A stretch of 64,000 bases of DNA from an uncultured Vicinamibacterales bacterium (GTDB taxonomy: Bacteria; Acidobacteriota; Vicinamibacteria; Vicinamibacterales; UBA8438), in NCBI GenBank assembly GCA_958295905.1, contig OY282382.1, positions 1,326,001-1,390,000 of the forward strand. The letters are read 5' to 3'. Shown piece by piece: positions 35,259 to 41,443 of this stretch. A program made the position numbers and the translations under genes. Under the pieces are notes generated by a model. That model saw only the letters and a list, made by a program, of their open reading frames with translations. It did no database searches and was not told the origin of the DNA. Each line of letters begins with the position of its first letter. The stretch's first letter is position 1.

Positions 35259-35543
35259 TTAGCCCGCGTTTACCCGCAATCGGGGAATCCCCATCGCGGT
35301 TCGGGCCCGCAGTTTACCGCGACGATCACCCCTTCGCGCACCAGTCCGGAACCCGGGAATCGCGAACGCGGGGTCGTAGGCGCCGCGCCCGAGGGCCCGG
35401 AAGCGGTACGATCCGTCGACCAGGGTCAACGCGGCCGCGTCATTCTCTCTCGTCTCCGGTCTTTTTCCCATCGTGTTGCCGGTCTGCGTGGCAGGAACCC
35501 TGTCAAGAACGAGGCCCGCCTCGCGCCCTGGTTCTCCCTGCAA
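35259..35543 (-). pseudogene. Possible fragment of a carboxypeptidase-regulatory-like domain
   Basis: The frame contains DGSYRFRALGRGAYDPAFAI followed by PGFRTGARRG, resembling DGSGRYTFVGLAPGAYEVTF in the N-domain of TonB receptor 3. The rest does not match and has no signal peptide. I read it as a decayed receptor start, with low confidence. Confidence 0.35.
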
Positions 35544-35649
35544 GGCCTTCTCAGCCCGCCGGGGTCGGCCTCGGCTCGGTGGCGTCGACCGGAAGCGCCG
35601 GCAGCGGCCCTGTCGCCTCCTGTCGCCCCCTGTCGCCCCGGAGCCGTGC

Positions 35650-35655
35650 TATTAT
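35650..35655 (+). promoter_or_regulatory. -10 box TATTAT before array gene B1 (leaderless)
   Basis: TGCTATTAT (extended -10) is followed by six bases and the ATG at 35662. No ribosome-binding purine run lies between, so transcription should start at the ATG. Confidence 0.65.
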
Positions 35656-35661
35656 TGACAC

Positions 35662-35934
35662 ATGGCTGCCGATTCGAAGACGCTCGCGGGGTGGCTGCCC
35701 GGCCCCGATGCGAGGTGGGTCATCGCGACCGTCCTGGTGGTGGCCGGTCTGCTCTGGATGAAGTCGGATGGCTTGAGCAGCCGTATCGACGATCTGCGCA
35801 GCGAGGTCACCAGCCAGATAAACATGCTCGCCAGCCAGATAACCAAGCTTCGCACCGATCTGCGCCGTATCGACGATCGGCTGCGAGCCGTCGAGATCGC
35901 CGTCAAGCCGGCCGTGCCGATACCCGGCGACTGA
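35662..35934 (+). CDS. Small membrane-anchored coiled-coil protein B1
   Basis: First of five tandem paralogs of unknown function. 90 residues: MAADSKTLAGWLPGPDARW, one hydrophobic helix (VIATVLVVAGLLWMK, residues ~20-34), a coiled coil and the constant tail RRIDDRLRAVEIAVKPAVP then IPGD. It has a single heptad of the LSSRIDD form, followed by its own segment LRSEVTSQINMLASQITKL, so it is the most divergent member. The short N-terminus before the helix and lack of a signal peptide suggest a single-pass inner-membrane protein; orientation is not certain. Function cannot be named. Confidence 0.75.
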   Translation: MAADSKTLAGWLPGPDARWVIATVLVVAGLLWMKSDGLSSRIDDLRSEVTSQINMLASQITKLRTDLRRIDDRLRAVEIAVKPAVPIPGD

Positions 35935-36082
35935 GCAATCTGCGCCGTAGGACGGTGCAGACTGCCAGCAGGGTTGATTGGGTGGCAATCGGAGCCGCAG
36001 GCGGCTGGTTCCGGGCCAGGCCACTCCACGTCTCCACCCGGCGGATGCGTCGGGTTCAGTGTTCGGGCTGTGCGCCGTGTGC

Positions 36083-36088
36083 TATGAT
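36083..36088 (+). promoter_or_regulatory. -10 box TATGAT before array gene B2; same at B3-B5
   Basis: TGCTATGATTGACGCATG: the box ends six bases before the ATG. The identical arrangement recurs at 36578-36583, 37055-37060 and 37492-37497 for the next three genes, so each gene appears to have its own leaderless promoter. Confidence 0.65.
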
Positions 36089-36094
36089 TGACGC

Positions 36095-36430
36095 ATGGCT
36101 GCCGATTCGAAGACGCTCGCGGGATGGCTGCCCGGCCACGATGCGAGGTGGGTCATCGCGACCGTCCTGATGGTGGCCGGCCTGCTTTGGATGAAGTCGG
36201 ACGGCCTGAACGGCCGCATGGACGATCTGAACGGCCGCATGGATGATCTGAACGGCCGTATGGATGATCTGAACGGCCGTATGGATGATCTGAGCAGCCG
36301 CATGGATGATCTGCGTCGAGACGTCACCAACCAGATCGCCGAGCTTCGCATCGACCTGCGCCGTATCGACGATCGGCTGCGAGCCGTCGAGATCGCCGTC
36401 AAGCCGGCCGTGCCGATACCCGGCGACTGA
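36095..36430 (+). CDS. Small membrane-anchored coiled-coil protein B2
   Basis: The longest of the five paralogs at 111 residues. N-terminus and helix are as in B1 with H for P at residue 15. The coiled coil holds four LNGRMDD heptads and one LSSRMDD heptad, then LRRDVTNQIAELRIDLRRID and the constant tail. At DNA level these are near-perfect 21 bp tandem repeats, a substrate for slippage or unequal crossover. About 160 bp of upstream DNA is shared with the other copies. Function unknown. Confidence 0.78.
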   Translation: MAADSKTLAGWLPGHDARWVIATVLMVAGLLWMKSDGLNGRMDDLNGRMDDLNGRMDDLNGRMDDLSSRMDDLRRDVTNQIAELRIDLRRIDDRLRAVEIAVKPAVPIPGD

Positions 36431-36589
36431 GCAATCTGCGCCGTAGGACGGTGCAGACTGCCAGCAGGGTTGATTGGGTGGCAATCGGAGCCGCAGGCGG
36501 CTGGTTCCGGGCCAGGCCGCTCCACGTCTCCACCCGGCGGATGCGTCGGGTTAGTGTTCGGGCTGTGCGCCGTGTGCTATGATTGACGC

Positions 36590-36904
36590 ATGGCTGCCGA
36601 TTCGAAGACGCTCGCGGGATGGCTGCCCGGCCACGATGCGAGGTGGGTCATCGCGACCGTCCTGATGGTGGCCGGCCTGCTTTGGATGAAGTCGGACGGC
36701 CTGAACGGCCGCATGGACGATCTGAACGGCCGTATGGATGATCTGAGCAGTCGCATGGATGATCTGAGCAGTCGCATGGATGATCTGCGTCGAGACGTCA
36801 CCAACCAGATCGCCGAGCTTCGCATCGACCTGCGCCGTATCGACGATCGGCTGCGAGCCGTCGAGATCGCCGTCAAGCCGGCCGTGCCGATACCCGGCGA
36901 CTGA
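36590..36904 (+). CDS. Small membrane-anchored coiled-coil protein B3
   Basis: 104 residues, identical to B2 except in heptad count: two LNGRMDD and two LSSRMDD units. The seven-residue difference from B2 is exactly one heptad. The helix, LRRDVTNQIAEL segment and tail are unchanged. It has its own TATGAT box. Confidence 0.78.
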   Translation: MAADSKTLAGWLPGHDARWVIATVLMVAGLLWMKSDGLNGRMDDLNGRMDDLSSRMDDLSSRMDDLRRDVTNQIAELRIDLRRIDDRLRAVEIAVKPAVPIPGD

Positions 36905-37066
36905 GCAGTCTGCGCCGTAGAACGGTGCAGACTGCCAGCAGAGTTGTTGATTGGCGGTAATTGGAGCCGCAGGCGGCTGGGTTCCGGGCCAGGCCGCTCC
37001 ACGTCTCCACCCGGCGGATGCGTCGGGTTCGTGTTCGGGCTGCGCGCCGTGTGCTATGATTGACGC

Positions 37067-37339
37067 ATGGCTGCCGATTCGAAGACGCTCGCGGGGTGGC
37101 TGCCCGGCCACGATGCGAGGTGGGTCATCGCGACCGTCCTGGTGGTGGCCGGCCTGCTCTGGATGAAGTCGGACGGCCTGAACGGCCGCATGGACGATCT
37201 GAACGGCCGCATGGAAGCTTTGCGTCGAGACGTCACCAACCAGATCGCCGAGCTTCGCATCGACCTGCGCCGTATCGACGATCGGCTGCGAGCCGTCGAG
37301 ATCGCCGTCAAGCCGGCCGTGCCGATACCCGGCGACTGA
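37067..37339 (+). CDS. Small membrane-anchored coiled-coil protein B4
   Basis: 90 residues with only two heptads, LNGRMDD and a variant LNGRMEA, and no LSSRMDD unit. It is 21 residues (three heptads) shorter than B2. The helix reads VIATVLVVAGLLWMK as in B1, while the tail is the common one. The HindIII-like AAGCTT at the variant heptad also occurs in B1 near the end of its coiled coil. Confidence 0.76.
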   Translation: MAADSKTLAGWLPGHDARWVIATVLVVAGLLWMKSDGLNGRMDDLNGRMEALRRDVTNQIAELRIDLRRIDDRLRAVEIAVKPAVPIPGD

Positions 37340-37503
37340 GCAATCTGCGCCGTAGGTAGTAATGGTGCAGACTGCCAGCAGGGTTGATTGGGTGGCAATC
37401 GGAGCCGCAGGCGGCTGGTTCCGGGCCAGGCCACTCTACGTCTCCACCCGGCGGATGCGTCGGGTTCGTGTTCGGGCTGCGCGCCGTGTGCTATGATTGA
37501 CGC

Positions 37504-37797
37504 ATGGCTGCCGATTCGAAGACGCTCGCGGGATGGCTGCCCGGCCACGATGCGAAGTGGGTCATCGCGACCGTCCTGGTGGTGGCCGGCCTGCTCTGGA
37601 TGAAGTCGGACGGCCTGAACGGCCGCATGGACGATCTGAACGGCCGTATGGATGATCTGAGCAGCCGCATGGATGATCTGCGTCGAGACGTCACCAACCA
37701 GATCGCCGAGCTTCGCATCGACCTGCGCCGTATCGACGATCGGCTGCGAGCCGTCGAGATCGCCGTCAAGCCGGCCGTGCCGATACCCGGCGACTGA
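37504..37797 (+). CDS. Small membrane-anchored coiled-coil protein B5
   Basis: 97 residues with two LNGRMDD and one LSSRMDD heptad, which fills the missing step of the ladder 90-97-104-111. The residue before the helix is K instead of R (DAKWVIAT). The array ends just after its stop: the 3' hairpin is cut after GCAGTCTGCG and joins a duplicated piece of the GMC gene end. Confidence 0.77.
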   Translation: MAADSKTLAGWLPGHDAKWVIATVLVVAGLLWMKSDGLNGRMDDLNGRMDDLSSRMDDLRRDVTNQIAELRIDLRRIDDRLRAVEIAVKPAVPIPGD

Positions 37798-37803
37798 GCA
37801 GTC

Positions 37804-37949
37804 TGCGTCAAACCATCAGAGTTCCCCTCGCCCGAGCCGCGCCAGGATGTCGTCGACCGTGCGGCAGGTTTCGCGGCATCCGTGATTGCGTCAAACCATC
37901 AGAGTTCTCCTCGCCCGAGCCGCGCCAGGATGTCGTCGACCGTGCGGCA
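37804..37949. repeat. Duplicated end of the GMC oxidoreductase gene
   Basis: About 62 bp covering the last codons and stop of the GMC gene occurs twice (from 37804 and from 37887, 83 bp period). The outer copy lies at the edge of the five-gene array and marks a recombination junction. Confidence 0.8.
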
Positions 37950-39740
37950 CGAGACGGCGAGCATGGTGAGGGTCGGGTTCTGGGTGCCGACGCTGGGCAT
38001 CGACCCGCAGCCGGCGAGGTACAGGTTGGGGTGGTCCCAGGTCCGCTGCCACCCGTTCACCACCGAAGTGCCGCGCGCCGACCCCATGACGTGGGTGCCG
38101 CACAGGTGCCCCGCGCCCTGGTAGTTGTAGGTCTGTCCGTCGTAACGGAACGCGTTGGGGGCGGCGTCGCGGGTCACCGTGTGCTCCGCCGCGCCCAACC
38201 GCGCCCACACGCGGGCCGTCGCCTCCCGCGCCGACGCGAAGCCCGCCCGCACGTAGTCCGACATCCCGTAGGCGATGCGCGGCCGCGGAATGCCCAGGTT
38301 GTCGGTCCACGTGTCCGACAGCTCGACCCGGTTCGACGGGTCCGCCTCCTGCTCGACGAGGAACGCGATGCGGATCTGGCGCGTCAGCACGTCGTTGACG
38401 GCCTCGGCGTAGCGCCGTCCCGCGAGCACCCGGCGCCCGGGGTTGGCCCCGCTGTCGTCGGCGCCGTACACGAAGTCGGCCCCCGTCACGTAGGGGTCGC
38501 CGATGGGCCAGTTCCAGCCGGTGTTGCCCACCTCCAGGCGCCACGCGGCCCGGCGGCGCCGGAACGGGCCGTCCCGCAGGGTCTCGACCCCCGACGTCGA
38601 CAGGGGCCCCCGGTAGGGGTAGACCGGCATGCCCGCCGGCATCAGGCCCCAGGCGAGGTACACCGGATGGTCCATCAGGTGCCGCCCGACCAGCCCCGAC
38701 GAGTTGGCGGCCGCCCGGCCCGTCGCCTGCTCGGTGTTCAGCAGGATGCGGGCGTTCTCGACGGCGTGGGCCGCGAGCACGTACACGGCGGCGGTGGCCA
38801 CCCCCTCGCCGGTCCGCCCGGTCGCCGCGGGCACGCCGTCGTCCTCGTAACGCAGGTAGTGGAGGCCGGTCACCGTCCCGCCCTCGTCGATGCGCACGTG
38901 GTCGACGACGCTGCGGGCCAGCAACTCGACCCGGCCCGTGGCCATCGCCTCGGCGAGGGCCGCCCGCGGGTCGTACTTCGCCCGCACCGGGCAGATGGGC
39001 ACGCAGCTCGTGCTGCCGCGGCACGGGCCCCGGTTCTGGTACGGCGCCGAGTTGCGGCCGGCCGGCGTCGACGTCAGGCGGACGGCGGCGGGGGCGTCGT
39101 CGGCGAGGGCCGCCCCGTCGAGCCGCGCCCGCATCACCCCGTCGCTGTAGGATGGCGGAATCGGCCCCATCGGGTAGGCGTAGCCCGCTCCGTAGGGGAT
39201 GCCGTTCACCGCCTCCTGCTCGTTCCGGTCGCCGGCCACGCCGATCAGGTGTTCGGCCTGCCCGTAGTACGGCTCGAGGTCGTCGTAGCCCAGCGGCCAG
39301 TCGAGGCCGCGGCCGTAGGCCGACCGCAGCCGGAAGTCGGCCCCGTCCATCCGGACGGCGGTGCCCATCCAGTGGTTCCCGGTGCCCCCGGCCAGCCGCT
39401 CGTAGGTGCTCGCGAACGGCAGCGACCCCGGCGCGTGTTCGAAGTACGACCGGGCGGGGTCGTCCCACGCGGCCAGCAGCGCCTCTATCGTCGGCCGCGG
39501 CGCGTTGGTGCGGCTCGGGTCCAGCGCCCCCGCGTCGGGCGGATACGGCGCCGACGGCGACTTGAACGGGCTCAGCACGTAGCGCTCGACGTGGTCGCCG
39601 TGCAGGGCGTCGAGCCCCGGCCCCGCCTCGATCACCAGCACCCGCCGGCCGGCCCGGGCCAGCAGCAGGGCCATGTTCGCGCCCGCGAACCCCGAGCCCA
39701 CGATGGCCACGTCGTAGCGCGGCGTCGGTGTCTCCTGCAT
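37899..39740 (-). CDS. GMC-family FAD oxidoreductase
   Basis: A 613-residue glucose-methanol-choline family oxidoreductase resembling the large subunits of membrane-linked sugar or polyol dehydrogenases. The FAD-binding motif is near the start (DVAIVGSGFAGANMALLLAR), LAGGTGNHWMGTAVRM follows, and the C-terminal part has GAGHLCGTHVMG and GCGSMPSVGTQNPTLTM, typical of the catalytic His/Asn region. A GSTSCVPICPVRAKYDP segment with two cysteines lies mid-protein. A Tat-signal small subunit is encoded upstream on the same strand, consistent with a periplasmic two-subunit dehydrogenase feeding a cytochrome. Start chosen at MQETPTPRYDVA. Confidence 0.9.
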   Translation of the reverse strand: MQETPTPRYDVAIVGSGFAGANMALLLARAGRRVLVIEAGPGLDALHGDHVERYVLSPFKSPSAPYPPDAGALDPSRTNAPRPTIEALLAAWDDPARSYFEHAPGSLPFASTYERLAGGTGNHWMGTAVRMDGADFRLRSAYGRGLDWPLGYDDLEPYYGQAEHLIGVAGDRNEQEAVNGIPYGAGYAYPMGPIPPSYSDGVMRARLDGAALADDAPAAVRLTSTPAGRNSAPYQNRGPCRGSTSCVPICPVRAKYDPRAALAEAMATGRVELLARSVVDHVRIDEGGTVTGLHYLRYEDDGVPAATGRTGEGVATAAVYVLAAHAVENARILLNTEQATGRAAANSSGLVGRHLMDHPVYLAWGLMPAGMPVYPYRGPLSTSGVETLRDGPFRRRRAAWRLEVGNTGWNWPIGDPYVTGADFVYGADDSGANPGRRVLAGRRYAEAVNDVLTRQIRIAFLVEQEADPSNRVELSDTWTDNLGIPRPRIAYGMSDYVRAGFASAREATARVWARLGAAEHTVTRDAAPNAFRYDGQTYNYQGAGHLCGTHVMGSARGTSVVNGWQRTWDHPNLYLAGCGSMPSVGTQNPTLTMLAVSCRTVDDILARLGRGEL

Positions 39741-39834
39741 GGGAAGTCGTGCGCCTCGATCGGTTGCCCTCGGCGTCGCAGCGGGGCGCCTCGGCTCGCC
39801 TGGTCCGCCGCGGCCCGCCTGTGAAGTCGTGCGC

Positions 39835-40024
39835 CCCGGGGTCCCAGGAGCATCCCAGGCTGACTGCGCGTGACGGCTCGCCCCCGATTCGAGGGGTCGC
39901 CACCGTCTTGCCGCCCGGCCGGTGCCGCGTGAGACTCGCGATTCCGCTCGTCCGGAGCCCCCGGACCCGCCACGATTCCGCCTGCGCACGGCGGCGGCGG
40001 AGCGTGGGATGGTCCTGCCCGGGG
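39835..40024 (-). repeat. ~185 bp interspersed element, copy 4
   Basis: Reverse-oriented copy with both inverted ends (AGGAGCATCCCAGGCTGA and AGCGTGGGATGGTCCTGCCC). It lies between the GMC gene and its small-subunit gene, so it may have inserted into that operon. Confidence 0.75.
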
Positions 40025-40034
40025 TCCGCCGGCC

Positions 40035-40676
40035 TCAGGCGCCCTCGATGAACTCGGCGAGGCCCGGCGGCACCTCGGCCCACGCCCCCGGCGCCCCCGC
40101 CACCCCCATCGGCCGCGCCTGGGCGATCCGCCAGATCCAGCCGTTGCGGTAGGCGCGCACCGAGACCACGAGGTCGGTGCGGTGGTCCGGGTCGATGGCC
40201 TCGCCCGAGGCCGGCATCCGGGCCGTCTCGGTCCCGCCGTACCACACGCCGTAGAGCCACATCAGCATCGTCAGCCGGGCCAGCGCGCCGACCCCGTCCG
40301 CCCGGGGCCGCGCGCCGTCGGCGAGCAGGCGCCCGGCCGCCGCCGGATCCGCCGCGCCGCGCGCCGCGGCCCCGGCCGTCACGCCGCGTGGCGCCGCCTC
40401 GCGCCAAGCCGCCAGCAGCGCCGCGGTGGCGGCGGGGGCGGCCTCGCGGCAGAGCCCGTGGAACGTGTCCGCGAGCGGGGTCCCGCCCCCGCGGGCCTCC
40501 GGCTCGAGCCGCGCCGCCTCGACGCCGAGGAGGGCCGACGACAGCCGCAGGTAGTCGGCCGGCGCGGGCTCGTCCGGCGGCTGCCCGCCCCGCGCCCACA
40601 GCGGCAGGCCCCCGGCGAGCAGCAGCGAGCCCGTCGTGCCCGCGCCGCGGATGATCGATCGTCGGGTGAGGGTCAT
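40035..40676 (-). CDS. Small subunit of GMC dehydrogenase (gluconate 2-dehydrogenase subunit 3-like)
   Basis: 213 residues with a twin-arginine signal (LTRRSIIRGAGTTGS) that would export it folded. The body is alpha-helical and fits the sorbitol/gluconate 2-dehydrogenase small-subunit type: YLRLSSALLGVEAARL early and a late WLYGVWYGGTETARMP. These subunits carry the cofactor-free GMC catalytic subunit to the periplasm on their Tat signal. It begins two bases after the stop of the upstream coiled-coil gene. The ~295 bp gap to the GMC gene holds a repeat element. Confidence 0.72.
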   Translation of the reverse strand: MTLTRRSIIRGAGTTGSLLLAGGLPLWARGGQPPDEPAPADYLRLSSALLGVEAARLEPEARGGGTPLADTFHGLCREAAPAATAALLAAWREAAPRGVTAGAAARGAADPAAAGRLLADGARPRADGVGALARLTMLMWLYGVWYGGTETARMPASGEAIDPDHRTDLVVSVRAYRNGWIWRIAQARPMGVAGAPGAWAEVPPGLAEFIEGA

Positions 40677-40678
40677 GT

Positions 40679-41128
40679 TCAGGGCATGAGCCGGACCAGC
40701 GTCGCGAAGGCGCCGAGGGCCAGCACGATGCGCCAAGTCAAGGTGGCCTTCAACTCGGATATCTCGGCGCGGACGTCGGCCTTGGTGGCCAGGGGTTCGA
40801 GTTCGGCCTTGGTGGCGAGCTGTTGGAGCTCGGCTCGGACACCGGCGATCTGCTGCTGGAACTCCGCTTTGGTGGCGAATCGTTCCAGCTCGACCTTGGT
40901 GGCCAGGGGTTCGAGTTCGGCCTTGGTGGCGAGCTGTTGGAGCTCGGCTCGGACACCGGCGATCTGCTGCTGGAGCTCCGCTTTGGTGGCGAGGGGCTCA
41001 AGGTCTGCCTTTGTGATCGGCTCGCCGACCGCTTCGCTCAGGGCGGCGACGATGGCCTTGGCGTGGGTCGCGTCGATGCCCGCGTCGGTGAGGGTTTCCG
41101 CCGCGTGCAAGGTGTCGAAACCGATCAT
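40679..41128 (-). CDS. Coiled-coil protein with C-terminal membrane helix and 38-residue repeats
   Basis: 149 residues. The first ~35 (LHAAETLTDAGIDATHAKAI) form a small helical domain, then come repeats of the form LATKAELEPLATK and QQQIAGVRAELQQLATKAEL, and a C-terminal hydrophobic helix (WRIVLALGAFATLVRL). The pattern resembles DUF1640/CCDC90-like proteins. A 114 bp DNA stretch is tandemly repeated (from 40780 and 40894), giving 38-residue units. A GGAGGTGA ribosome site lies before the ATG. Its stop is two bases from the dehydrogenase small-subunit start, so it probably shares that transcript. Its topology is the reverse of the two array families (helix at the end). Confidence 0.8.
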   Translation of the reverse strand: MIGFDTLHAAETLTDAGIDATHAKAIVAALSEAVGEPITKADLEPLATKAELQQQIAGVRAELQQLATKAELEPLATKVELERFATKAEFQQQIAGVRAELQQLATKAELEPLATKADVRAEISELKATLTWRIVLALGAFATLVRLMP

Positions 41129-41152
41129 GCCGCCTCACCTCCCGCCGCCGTC

Positions 41153-41330
41153 CGGAGCGTCCCACGCTGACTGCGCGTGACTGCCCGCCCCCGATTCGAG
41201 GGGCCGCCACCGTCTTGCCGACCGGCCGGCGCCGCGTGAGACCCACGATTCCGCACGTCCGGAGCCCCAGCCAGGACCCGCCGCAATTCTGCCCTGCGCA
41301 CGGCGGTGGCGGAGCGTGGGATGGTCCTGG
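41153..41330 (-). repeat. ~185 bp interspersed element, copy 5
   Basis: Reverse-oriented copy bounded by GCGTCCCACGCTGACTGCG and GGAGCGTGGGATGGTCCTGG, between the coiled-coil gene and the DUF1592 gene, which diverge from it. Confidence 0.75.
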
Positions 41331-41443
41331 GTCCGACTCCGTTGACACCTGACTGATCGCATATTAGCATGCGTCGTCTGAGGGGTGGAGTGCGTCTCAG
41401 TGCGCCCGCCGGTCCGGCGGACGGCTTCCGCCCCCTGCGCATC

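Larger units (their letters stand above)
36431..37503. repeat. Conserved ~160 bp spacers of the five-gene array
   Basis: The gaps 36431-36589, 36905-37066 and 37340-37503 (and 35935-36094 before B2) are near-identical. Each begins with a hairpin, best seen at 36904-36934 as GCAGTCTGC...GCAGACTGC with an inner CCGT/ACGG, then a conserved stretch ending in the TATGAT box. Each repeat unit is therefore gene plus promoter plus end hairpin. Confidence 0.8.

Noticed and set aside
35662-37797. CRISPR-like or diversity-generating repeat array
   Set aside because: The repeats are whole genes with coding heptads, not short repeats with unique spacers, and no reverse transcriptase or Cas gene is present.
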